From assembly GCA_027596075.1 (NCBI GenBank), contig JADGJC010000311.1, positions 25,401 to 43,365 of the forward strand: 17,965 nt of DNA, read 5' to 3'. The DNA comes from Rhizophlyctis rosea (Eukaryota > Chytridiomycota > Chytridiomycetes > Rhizophlyctidales > Rhizophlyctidaceae). A program made the position numbers and the translations under genes. The notes beneath the pieces were generated by a model. The model saw only the letters and a program-made list of their open reading frames with translations. It was not told the origin of the DNA and searched no databases. Within the stretch, counting starts at the first letter, position 1, and each line of letters opens with the position of its first letter. Of the stretch, positions 1 to 9,112 are shown one piece after another.

Positions 1-52
1 GGAGACACTAGCGGGTCACCCGGTCGGACAGTCCGGACACTCGCTCGGGCAC

Positions 53-59
53 TATATAA
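53..59 (+). promoter_or_regulatory. TATA box of the first gene
   Basis: A perfect TATATAA lies about 280 bases upstream of the likely ATG at 341. Transcription would be expected to start roughly 30-100 bases downstream, leaving a leader of about 200 nt or more. It fits a plus-strand gene, since the next long coding stretch on this strand begins at 341. The assignment rests only on the motif and its position. Confidence 0.5.
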
Positions 60-254
60 GTGCCAGACACTCAGACTCTCACGATTTTCCAACTCCGCAA
101 TCTCAATCCGCAAAAAGTAGATCTGCTTTGCACCGTGGTTCACAGATTATCATCGTCTTCGGAGACGGACAATAGCGATACCACTGCTTGATACGGTGTT
201 GTTTTTTTGGGCGTAATTGTGCATCGTCACCTCGACTTCACTCGACAACACTGG

Positions 255-331
255 GCATCACTCGCCATTGCAGCGCCCGACATGGCATCAACTCGGCATT
301 GCATCAACTCGGCATTGCAGCGCCCGACATT
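255..331 (+). repeat. Short direct repeats in the 5' leader
   Basis: A 16-bp unit, GCATCAACTCGGCATT, is present twice back to back at 285-300 and 301-316. A longer near-copy (GCATCACTCGCCATTGCAG, then CGCCCGACAT) at 255-283 matches 301-330 with few differences. The leader therefore holds about three related units just before the start codon. Confidence 0.75.
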
Positions 332-425
332 GCAGAAGCCATGTCTGCGCACCATCCGGAAAGGGAGGAAGGAGAGATTCTTGAAGGAGAGGAAGGCGAG
401 TTTGAGGATGGAGGGTCCGACATGA
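282..425 (+). other. Upstream ORF overlapping the start of the first gene
   Basis: An ATG at 282 lies in the repeated leader and opens a 47-codon frame that ends with TGA at 423-425. It is out of frame with the main ATG at 341 and runs past it. If the transcript begins upstream of 282, this uORF should reduce initiation at 341 by leaky scanning. It could instead be removed by a leader intron or an internal transcription start, neither of which is visible here. Confidence 0.4.
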
Positions 426-2248
426 GCATCAGCGATGAGGAGGTCGGGCCTGTTGTGGGGAGTGGGAAGGTTTGTACTTTGTGCTTATACTCACCTGCGG
501 GGGGGAATGGCAAGTCACTCACTTCGATGTTCTTTGTTTCTTCTTTCTTTTGTCATACAGCGGGGACGGGAGGAGGAAGAGTAGGAGGAAGGGCCCGCAC
601 GGAAGCAAGCGCGAAGCATGGACTTGTCGGTCACTACGTCGCCAGTCACTCCATCCCCAGTCATCAACCCTCCCAAACCAAGGACATGGCTCACCCGTGC
701 AGGACGAACAATCACCCTCAACGGCGGGGCAACGCCAGGGACCAATACGACCCATAGGTCGCAGCATCCTCCCTCCCAAGGGGGCTGGCGGTGGAAGGTG
801 AATGAAGAGGGGGAGTTGGACTTGCCAGATTTCCCCCCCTATCCAGGGGTACAAGGGATGGACATGTCGACGTCGAATCCCTCCACGTCGAATCGGTCCA
901 CGTCGGATCTGTCCACGTCCGATCTGTCCACGTCGAATCTGTCCACGTCGGATCTGTCCACGTCGGATCTGTCCACGTCGTCCACGTCGAATCTGTCCAC
1001 GTCGGATCTGTCCACGTCCGATCCGTCCACGTCGGATCCGTCCACGTCCGATCCGTCCCTTTCGCTGTTCTATCAGCCGGCAGTGGGTACTCGGTATGCC
1101 AACATCTTTGGATTGAGTGCTCCGGGTGGGGAGAAGAAGAAGAAAGTCATCAACAACCCCATGAGTTACCCTGGGCGAGAGAGTCAGCAGGTACCGGGCA
1201 ACTGGAGTCAAAGGGAGGTGGCGGATAAAGGTTTCTTCATACTACGGAGGAGGGGGTCGCATGAGTCCGCCATCAAATTCCTCAGTGAAGAATTCAACTT
1301 CCTTCAGGGAAACGGGAATTATTACTTTGAGCCGGGTTTCGATATGAACAAGAGGGCTCAATTATCGCTGACAATGAAGACTTCTTCCCCGCCGAGCACC
1401 ATCGGATGCGAACATCACTCACACGGGACGGAAAGAAGGTGCCATACACGACCAAACTCTTCCACTTGACCAATGCATGGGCCAACACCTCAGAGTCCCA
1501 TGTTGTGCACATGGGGCCGAGCGATGTCGACGTGGAACTTCACGGGGCGGACACCAGTGAAGAAAACACCATCTTGGATATATCCTATGACACCCCACTT
1601 CCCTTTCAAGGTCATCTGGGCAGTTACATCCCCGAAGACTCTAATACGGTTGCTGGACGTCAGAACATTGAGGCCAATCGGCATGTGAAGCGCGCTCATG
1701 AGGCATACAACCGGGCGGTACGTGCGGGGAGAAGACCGAAACCGGAGGACAGGAGGGGATGCAAAGTGACCAGGAAGGTACTCGCTCGCCTAATGACGGA
1801 TGAGGATTGGGCGGCGTTCAGGAGGGGGGAGGAGGAGGAGTTGCAGAGGGGGCGGGAGAGGCAAGAGTGGGAACGCCGGTGGGAGGAGTTCTACAGGTCG
1901 CAACCCCAAAGTGGAGATGAAGGAACGGGTGGTGGGGCACTGATAAATGGTGGGAACTTGGGGAACTTGAGGAATTTGAACGGCGGCGGGAACTTGCAAG
2001 GCGGGCGTGGGGGGAACTTGCAGGGCGGGCCGGGCAGTGGGAACGTGAACGGCGGAAATTGGAAGGGTAGTGGATACTTGCAGGGCGGGCCTGGGCGGAA
2101 CTTGAATGTGGGAAATGTTATGCAATTATTGAATGAGTTGGGAAATATGGGGGATGTTGGGAGTGTAGGGGATTCCCGGGTGGACGAGACTGTTGGGAGG
2201 GATGTTGATGGTGGTGGATGGGGAGGGGGTGGGAGGGGGGGTAGGTAG
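341..2248 (+). CDS. Unknown low-complexity protein with STS(D/N)X repeats and Gly/Asn-rich tail
   Basis: No family recognised. The proposed start is the ATG at 341, which opens an acidic Glu/Gly-rich N-terminus. Exon 1 is 341-469. Intron 470-584 (GTTTGT donor, TAG acceptor) is chosen over the CAG at 560 because only TAG joins exon 1 to the long downstream frame. That frame carries a Pro/Thr-rich part, a 63-residue STS(D/N)X repeat (867-1055), a KKKK patch and an aromatic-rich stretch near 1285-1340. Coding then continues in the -1 frame from 1331 to a TAG at 2246-2248: a charged helix-like part rich in Arg and Glu (about 1690-1900), then a Gly/Asn-rich tail with GGNLQGG-type repeats. Two models explain the frame change. 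An intron at 1285-1352 (GTGAAG donor, AAG acceptor, 68 nt) gives 574 residues. A -1 slip at GGGTTTC (1334-1340) gives 597. A sequencing error or decay is a third option. No signal peptide or membrane span is seen. Confidence 0.55.
867..1055 (+). repeat. 15-bp coding minisatellite, about 12.6 units
   Basis: The unit is TCCACGTCGGATCTG, read as Ser-Thr-Ser-Asp-Leu. There are twelve full units plus one extra STS triplet in the middle, where a unit lost its last two codons. Variation is limited: the third codon ends in G or C (silent), the fourth is Asp or Asn, and the fifth is Leu, Pro or Arg. The length keeps the reading frame, so copy number can change without breaking the gene. Confidence 0.95.
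1334..1340 (+). other. Candidate -1 ribosomal slippery heptamer
   Basis: The sequence is G GGT TTC, with GGT and TTC being zero-frame codons, so it meets the X XXY YYZ pattern. The -1 frame opens at 1331, directly after a TGA at 1328-1330, and stays open to 2246. The zero frame runs on to a TGA ending at 1469. No strong stem or pseudoknot is obvious in the next 60 bases, only a short CGATA/TATCG pairing. The alternative is an intron at 1285-1352. Confidence 0.25.
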
Positions 2249-2250
2249 GG
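2219..2250 (+). other. G-quadruplex motif over the stop codon of the first gene
   Basis: Four or more G-runs of three to seven bases, separated by single bases, lie on the sense strand and encode the last Gly/Arg codons up to the TAG. A further six-G run follows at about 2260. This meets the usual G3+N1-7 pattern for a quadruplex in DNA or mRNA. Confidence 0.6.
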
Positions 2251-2776
2251 TTGTGTAGTGGGGGGAAGGGAGTTGGTGGAGGGCACTCACGTAAAATACA
2301 ACTTGCAGTACTGTAATTGTTTACATTGTTTGTGGAACCAATGGGTGAGGTGGAAGTAGGCACTCGGTGAGCTTACATCACCACACATACCAGAGGAGTG
2401 CACCAGGCTTTGACAATTTCTTCAGGACAATGTTAAACCCTGAAAGACCATTAGCAGCACAAATGGTAAGATATTTCATGGAAACGGGGTCAAGCGGTGT
2501 GAAGGGGATGAATCATGGTATAGGGGAGGCATGATCAACTTGGGCTGGAGACATCCAGTCAAATCATTTTTTGCATTGGTCAATCACGCATTTCGGCAGA
2601 CTCTTCGGCCCAGTTCTGGAAGATGAAATACTTTGCAGGAGACTTACTTGACTTTGGTGAAGACTGATCGTTTTTGGTTGATGATCAAGTGGATCTAACT
2701 TTCTCGGAGGACGAACTGCGGGGGGGGTATCACTGTTTTTTGCAATATCTTGTAGCTTATTAGCATAACGGGCCGC
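2249..2776. other. Intergenic stretch, no gene seen
   Basis: This is the 3' flank of the first gene. No frame longer than a few dozen codons looks like protein, and no RNA gene, clear repeat or terminator-like structure was found. Confidence 0.5.
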
Positions 2777-2968
2777 TTGTTCTCAGTTTCATTTCTCAAG
2801 GACGAACTCGACCACTCTGTCCTTGGGCATCTTATCAGGGAATGCACAGAAGCGGTGCGTGGTCATCGGTTTTCCAATGTTTCTGGGTCCTCAGGCACTA
2901 ACAGCCGAGTCAATGCAATCCCACCCAAATGGTTCCGTTCTGGACCGCTATTTGAGATCGCTGTGCTA

Positions 2969-3860
2969 ACAATGCTCCGACACTTCGTGGGTGGGGACGT
3001 CTGTATTTTCAGCGCCCACATCGTGCTGCCTGTTGCTCCCGCACAGACCCACTCTTAGCTCTACCACATTTCCATGACTCCAGATCTGAATGGCACGTCC
3101 GCCCTACCAAAGTTGCACGCCATTAATCTTTGAAATCAACTTAGGGACGTCCAGAACAGCTTCCCTGTCCATTGATCAAAACGGAGGTATTCCATCCAGT
3201 TCCATCCCAACCATTACGATAGAGTCGATTGGAAGACGGAACGAGCTTTCATGGAATTGGACTTGTGGAATGTATCAAAGACTGAACGTTACACCAAATC
3301 CGTCCTCCTTGTATAGACCAGGATGGGTTACGATTGCTTGATCCACATCCCAGCAGTTGTAACCAATCCTGAGTTGGACGGGCCATCTGTCTAGAGTGGT
3401 CAGGGAGGAACACAAGCACCAGCTCGGGGTCTGGAGGAACTGCGCGCCGTAAGTAGGTCATGAGGAGTTGCCGAGCATTCCTCTCCCACTTGCTGACAGC
3501 ACCCGCGTAATGGAGGACGAGTACGCGGAGTATGTTGAGGTGCATCACTCACCTTGAAGCTTGGCAGAAGTCTCTGACCCGCATAGACAATTGATGTGAT
3601 GATTCGCCAATGCCGGCGCATGCAAATGAGAGCGGCGTACGATGCAGCGAAATGAGTATAAACATCTCTCGCGGTGGATTGTCGCCAAGTCTGAAATTGG
3701 AGAAATTTGGGTCTCCTTCTGGTTCAACAGTTCCAGAGAAGCTCAACATGAATTGGGAGCCCACACAAATCTTTGAATCAATGATGGTTCCAAAGCGTTT
3801 TCCATGATGAATTGGAAAGGCCGTGCCGGCATCTGCTCCTTGCACAGTCAATGGAATTGC
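2969..3860 (-). pseudogene. Coding-like, interrupted region, unknown protein
   Basis: Read on the minus strand, one frame is open from 3860 to 3552. It ends at a good splice donor, AAG followed by GTGAGTG at 3552. A second frame then gives protein-like sequence from about 3430 down to 2969, but is cut by TGA at 3277-3275, TGA at 3178-3176 and TAG at 3106-3104 before a final TAG at 2968-2966. Joining the donor to the CAG acceptor at 3388-3387 (166 nt) enters this second frame in phase. A CAG near 3496 also closes a roughly 57-nt intron in another frame. Three stops in about 150 codons suggest either decay or further short introns. No ATG fits the first segment: the frame is open only from TTG-type codons. 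No family recognised. Confidence 0.3.
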
Positions 3861-4269
3861 TCATTTTGGCTGTACCGGCGCTCGTTGAGCAGCCTGCAGG
3901 CTTCCAAGAGGACCATCCCTGGTGACCACCGGTCGCACCCTCTCTTGCACCCTTTTCTTCTTCGAATGGGCACCCAAACCTCAACTTCGCACTATTGCTT
4001 TCAACCATTAAGGGCATAATATACGATTCGCTACTCACAACAATCTGCCCCACCACGCTACACGCTCAACCTGATTTTATGTACCCAGTCACGCCACTCC
4101 GTACATTTTCCTCCCGCATCCCACTCCCGAGCACATCACCATCGTCATGATCATAGGCAGCCAAAGCCTAATCATCCACAGCATCGTTCCCTCAACGTAA
4201 TAGCAGTACGCTCCTTAACAGACTGTCTCTATCATTGTCCGTCATTGTCTTCATCTGGAGTCTTGACGA

Positions 4270-4704
4270 CTAGAGTAGAAGGGGCTCCATCAGAAAGTAG
4301 ATGGAGACACCGGCGAGGAGGAAAAGAATGCCGGCATCACTTTTTTCCCACCCACTTGTGTCACAACAGTTGCACATGGCACACTTCGCATTAATCCCCG
4401 AATCAGCCGCAGCTGACCCCGTTGATCTTAGCCATCCGTCGCCACTTGTCTGAACATCAACTTCTTTCTTGAACACCTTGTGAGTCTCCCCAGTGGGAGC
4501 TTAGCGCTTCGTAAGCGGAAAATTTATCGTATCCAAGGCAGTATGAGGGATTCGGCAGAATAGATGATTGAAAGAACGTCGTCCGCGCGTTGTAATGGAG
4601 CAAGCGGCTTCGAGACCACTGGCAGAGATAAGTGAGGTAGGATTGGATGGCGAGGGGTTAGGCGTCCGCTCCGCTGGTGTTGGGGTCGCACTTCCGGGAG
4701 CAGT
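4270..4704 (-). pseudogene. Possible gene end: Cys cluster plus C-terminal membrane span, one in-frame stop
   Basis: A single minus-strand frame runs from 4704 to a stop at 4272-4270 with only one internal stop, TAA at 4503-4501. The upstream half is Pro/Thr/Ser-rich. The downstream half has a Cys cluster (C-x2-C-x-C-C), then a hydrophobic stretch of about 20 residues ending four residues after an acidic Met-Glu, as in a tail-anchored or C-terminally anchored protein. The TAA could sit in a short intron ending at the CTAAG near 4500, which keeps phase with a GT donor near 4580. Otherwise this is a gene with a nonsense mutation. No start codon is evident. Not recognised. Confidence 0.35.
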
Positions 4705-4726
4705 TCAGGGGTTCTTCAAATAGCTA

Positions 4727-4734
4727 GTGACGTA
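4727..4734. promoter_or_regulatory. CRE/ATF-type site
   Basis: TGACGTAA (TTACGTCA on the other strand) matches the CRE-like site bound by Atf1/Pcr1-type bZIP factors. It lies about 25 bp upstream of the minus-strand coding-like frame at 4270-4704. A single 8-bp match arises by chance at appreciable frequency, so this is only suggestive. Confidence 0.25.
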
Positions 4735-4929
4735 ATGTCATTCTCGGTTCCCTCGTAGGTTAGCCATATCAAAAAAAAATCGCAAAAGTTTGGGTGGCTT
4801 GCTGTCCAAGGACATGGATTTGTTCACGTAGGGCTGTTTTGGTTTTGGCATCAGATCTTTCGGGCGACCTGCTTGCTATAGCCGCAGTGAGGAGTGCGTT
4901 GATTCTGCTTTTCGTCCGTTTAGCGTAGT

Positions 4930-5318
4930 GACGCCCAGGCGAAGGAGAACTATGACTATGACTCGGCCCGAATCGGAAGTGATGGATCTCCCCATTCGGG
5001 CCGGTGAAGGTTTATTCCCACCACCACTCACATTCCCATCACCTCTATTTCCAACACCAACTCGTTCCCGTATGACGGCAAGACTGATCCCGGCAACTGT
5101 GAGACCTGGCCCATCACGCCAAAACCAAGCATGTCTTCCCCAAGGTCGGCATTTCTTATCATGATTTACACCTCTTCAATGACATCACAAAACAAACCAA
5201 TAATGTAGCTGTTTGCACCCGCCTATTCAGCTGATAGCGCAACGGATTAGTCGTTTGTCGAATGTTGGACCAAAACTTTAGCAAACATATCAATGCAGGT
5301 ATGATAGACGGCAATATG
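4930..5318 (+). pseudogene. Coding-like relic on the plus strand, unknown protein
   Basis: A frame starting at 4930, just after a TAG that could serve as a splice acceptor, is protein-like to 5100 with one TGA at 5005-5007. Protein-like sequence then continues in the -1 frame from 5103 to 5318, interrupted by adjacent TGA and TAG at 5232-5237. No ATG starts the set. The pattern of a frame change plus stops suggests an old broken gene. Short introns are a weaker alternative because clean GT-AG pairs at the breaks are lacking. Not recognised. Confidence 0.25.
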
Positions 5319-5329
5319 TAAAAAGCACT

Positions 5330-6740
5330 AGGTATGTTAGATTCATTCATATAAGTAACGCCTCCTGTGAGCAAAGAAGTCTCTCATAACCACCGGCCGC
5401 GCTGACCCGAAACCTCTTTGTCCGGACACTCTAAATAATTCGTAGATGCCACCGCTTCCCATACCAAGACCACCAATACACCTTCGTAAAACAATTTCAC
5501 GCATCCATACACATCATCTCTCGCCGCCGCACACTGTTTTTGCAAAACTGCTTCCTGATCGTCCTTTGTGGCTCTCAAAAGAAACACTGCACCTTTTTCT
5601 TCGAAACTATTTCCCCAAGTGTTGGACATGAGTTTCATCTTCTGCATGCAGTATTTCGTGTTGTAGTTACAGTTTTCTATGCCTTGTTGTTGAATCGATG
5701 ACGGTACGATTCATCAGGCCCTCCGTGTTGTGGTGCTCGTGGTCTAGCTGGCCGCGGCGAGTCAGGGCGGTGTTTCGGTTCGTGTGTGTTCGTCGGGAGG
5801 CAACGCTGTTGCCATAGGAGTGCTTGTGAGTGAGGTTGGGAGAGGAACTCATAATAGCGTTGCCATCAGAGCGTTCGCAACTTTGAACATTAGCCCCATT
5901 TTGCAAACCAGTCCTAGCGCACGATGGAATCGCCGATATCGGGGGTTATGATGGCCCACTGTTAATTGTTTGAGTTGTTTGAATGATACCGTTGACATGA
6001 TGAGTGCCATCAGCAATTCCTACAAATGCCTTTACAAGATATATGTTCATGGCGTGCTAGCATCACAAATGTAGCTTGAGTTGTCTGTCATGCACAGCAT
6101 CCCGCTCTAAGCAGCTCTGAAACTGCTGTATAGAAGTTGGAACATAAAGACGAAGGTCGTCCTGAATTTTTGAGCAAAGAAGTGGAGCAAGTCTTACGAG
6201 ATGGCCTGAAAGTAGAGTACAGCCAGTGACGTATCAACGTCTTCCATTATGATAGTTTCCCAATGAGAATGAACGATATCAACGATATCAGCCGCATCAT
6301 TGGTGTCAGAGGGTTGAGATTCGATTGAGTTTTTGATTTCATCCGCAGATACTATAGGGACGGCGTCAGCGACAGGGTGCAGTATGGTGATATCACCAAT
6401 AACATTTGCTACCAGGACTGGCCTCCCGTTTTGACACGTCTCCTTCTCCCCGTTTCACTTGAGCGAACTCATGCTCCACACCATTCGCGGCGTTGTATGC
6501 ATCCTCACGACTTCAGTATCAAACTTGCTCCAAGTCATTGATGTTGCTTTTGTTATTGGGAATGCGCACGTTACATGCGACAGTAAGAAGTGGATGCAAG
6601 TCTTAAGCGCCCACATTGAGGAAGTTGGACTGTAGCCTTTGGCTAGGGTGAGGTCTTGTAATCCTTCATAGGCTTCAAGAACATAAATTTAGCATGTGAG
6701 GTCCAACATGGTCCTCGTTTCCATCACTGTGCTATCCGTT
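5330..6740. other. Region without a supported gene
   Basis: Frames of 60-90 codons occur on both strands near 5384-5906, but they overlap each other antisense and show no recognisable domain. Minor items are a CCGATATCGG palindrome near 5935 and a direct doublet of AACGATATC near 6272. No RNA gene was seen. Confidence 0.4.
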
Positions 6741-6959
6741 CTACCGGTCCCCATCATCAGCGTATCCGGCATATCTCCACCCCATGCAGCTTATAGTACC
6801 TTTAACCACAAACATACCCACCACGACGGTATGGTACTCCTCCTCCGCTAGGCCCTTTTCGAAGATCATACGCACCGCATCCATAACAGAACATACCAAC
6901 AAGATCCCCATGCACCCCCGCGATTTCGCACTAAACTTTTGTGCAACAGTCCCGGCCAT
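6741..6959 (-). CDS. Possible small protein of 72 residues, unknown
   Basis: An ATG at 6959 in strong context (GCGATGG) opens a 72-codon minus-strand frame ending at 6741. The frame stays open about 20 codons further upstream. A TATATA motif at about 7056-7062 lies roughly 100 bp upstream in the right direction. The product would be moderately hydrophobic in the middle, with an acidic EEE patch and no recognised domain. It could be an exon of a larger gene or a chance frame: opposite-strand frames over the same bases are also open. Confidence 0.22.
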   Translation of the reverse strand: MAGTVAQKFSAKSRGCMGILLVCSVMDAVRMIFEKGLAEEEYHTVVVGMFVVKGTISCMGWRYAGYADDGDR

Positions 6960-7061
6960 CGCGATACCCGTACCGGCGCTCGAGCCCGTTGCATTCAATG
7001 CATGCAGCACGCCACCACCTTATCAGGAACACTGTACGGGCCGCCGCGTGTAGAGAGAGTA

Positions 7062-7946
7062 TATATCCCCTTTGCCTGCCATTCACGCACATTCCAGCAA
7101 TATCAATAGACACCACCACCCGACCAACACCAGGAAAACCAGACTATGCCGCTCAACTTGCTCCTGCTGACAGTTCATCCAATCTCCGGTGGCAGCCTTT
7201 ATGGCACAGTAAGCTTCCCCATGTCAGTACCATCCCTATCCTCGACCGCAACAGCCAGATGAATCATTGGTTAAACTGATGACGCAACAAAGCGGCAGGA
7301 TCAACATACGGTAAATGGCGCATAATGATGAGAATGTCTGCTCCTGTCTAGGCCTTCTTCTTAGTTGATGCTTTTGAGCTTATGTTTGCGATATCTTGCA
7401 AGTGGCTACACGCTCAGGCCAATATCTTAGGGCAAACAGAAGCGCAGCAAGAGATGAGCTGTCCGAAGGGAAAGAAGGCGTCCCCGCAGGCGAGTTGTAT
7501 GTCAGAGTGGGATCACTGGGCTCGTTTTTACCAATTTTGACATGACGTCGGAGAGTTGACCAACAAAAGCGGGTAATTTACCCTACATTCCAAAAAAGCT
7601 AACATGGCCAAAGTTGCATCACTTCCTCCAAATCGCACATTTTTAAAACGTTCCCGTTGCAACATCAAGACCGGAAGCCGTCCATCATGCTTGTCGGCGG
7701 GTGCAGATTCTGTGGCCCTAAGCTTGTGAGTTACTTGCTGGGATGAATCGGAGTTACAATAGTGATAAAGTTGATTACCTCACCTCGTTGCCGGACGTCA
7801 ACGGGAATTCACGTGGAGACTTCACCGGCAAACTGTTGGCTGAGGCAGTCACTTGCACAACCAGACCCTTGCATGTTTATGTTGCTGAGACCGCTGACCG
7901 GTGGCAGCTGCTTACGATTGCCGGCTACAATATTATTTTAACACAA
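7062..7946. other. Region without a supported gene
   Basis: Plus-strand frames near 6941-7279 and 7743-7961 are open for 70-110 codons but have unremarkable composition, and the second ends inside the foldback at 7950-8113. Nothing else is supported. Confidence 0.4.
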
Positions 7947-7949
7947 GGT

Positions 7950-8113
7950 ATTGTCCAATGATACCGTACTCCGTCGAATAGGGAGACCGCCTGCTGCAGT
8001 GTGGCCATAGCAGGGCACAGCCATCTTATGGCCCGCCTCAATAAAGGTATCAGTTAGTTTATCGTTCGATAAAATGGTCCCACTATTCGAGAGAGTACGG
8101 TATTGGACAAAAT
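7950..8113. repeat. Long imperfect inverted repeat with two internal hairpins (MITE-like foldback)
   Basis: Arms at 7950-7988 and 8076-8113 are near-complementary over about 38 bases with perfect blocks GTCCAAT, ACCGTACTC and TCGAATAG, two small indels and a GACC end. The 87-base loop holds two more perfect hairpins: GGCCATA at 8003-8009 with TATGGCC at 8027-8033, and TTTATCG at 8058-8064 with CGATAAA at 8067-8073 over a 2-base loop. Folded, the single strand would form an outer stem with two side arms. No clear target-site duplication or transposase is present. A non-autonomous DNA transposon is the simplest reading. Confidence 0.7.
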
Positions 8114-8119
8114 GCCCTC

Positions 8120-9112
8120 TGCCAGTGTGATTACCAGTTCAACCTTTGCAGCACATGCAGGCCGTCGTCAAGGGAAATCTGGGCGCAACTCATGATTGCC
8201 TGTCGCATTTTGCTTGTCAGGAGGAATTGTCAAGCCGCCGATGCTATATGATGGTTAGAGTTTGTAGGCCACTTCCTCAGTTGCCTCAATGACACTCACT
8301 GCCAGTGCTCAGCAGTGGGCCTCGTCAGCCAGGTCGGTAATGCTCACTTGCCACTGCCTTTCAAAATAGTCTCCAATGCATCACGGTCATCATTCAATAA
8401 GCAAACGACAAATTACCCCCTGACACATCTGCAGTTAAATTCCATTTTTGTAGCAGGTAGTGAGCAGGTATTGCCTGGAAAGAGACCCAATGAGGAAGGG
8501 CTAGAATCGGGTTGAGGAGCGACGCAAGCCAAGTCACAACGGACGATATTCCTTACCAGCGCCCCCACACGCATTTGCATGGTAATCAAGGACATCACGC
8601 TTGACGAGCTCCTTTCATCACAGGCATTTGAGAATTCGGCACACTAGGGTGCCTGACTTTCTGAATGCGTCCTGGGTATGATTCTTGCAGGAAACGAGCA
8701 AACTTGGTGCGCATACCTAGCAAAAGTTTGGCCAATTGATTGCTCCTCCTTGAAAGTTCTCTACTAAATGAACAACTCCTCCTCTCCTCAAATATGGCGA
8801 ACTTAAGCCCGGCGCCTGCAATCACACGTCAAGATAGTCAAGTCTGCCTTGACGACCAACTAGAGCATCTGCTGGGTACTTGGAAAGAACCTTCCTTCTG
8901 CTCTTCCCCTAAAATGCCCATTTTTGATTGCTAGGCATTTAGCGCGCTTTCCCAACAGTTTGTCGCTATTCAAACATCAATACGGCATGTATGGCTACTT
9001 GCTTGTATACTACCACGTACGATCCCTCATCCTCCCCGCTCTCCCTCACTTCCCTTCCTCCAAGTCCGCAATTTGACTCATTAGAGTTCGTGGTCAATGC
9101 ACTTTCGTCAAC
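8120..9112. other. Region without a supported gene
   Basis: Several frames of 60-76 codons overlap on both strands (8315-8934) with no recognisable domain or consistent splice pattern. No RNA gene or repeat was found. Confidence 0.4.

Noticed and set aside
802..1116. Arg/Pro-rich frame over the minisatellite, and the matching minus-strand frames
   Set aside because: They are open only because the 15-bp unit lacks stops in those frames.
1891..2286. Pro-rich minus-strand frame opposite the Gly-rich tail
   Set aside because: It is the antisense shadow of the G-rich coding sequence on the plus strand.
3549..3851. A 100-residue minus-strand gene starting at 3851
   Set aside because: The apparent start is TTG, not ATG, and the frame runs directly into a consensus splice donor, so it is at best an internal segment.
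6941..7279. 112-residue plus-strand frame
   Set aside because: It has no recognisable domain and is antisense to equally open frames.
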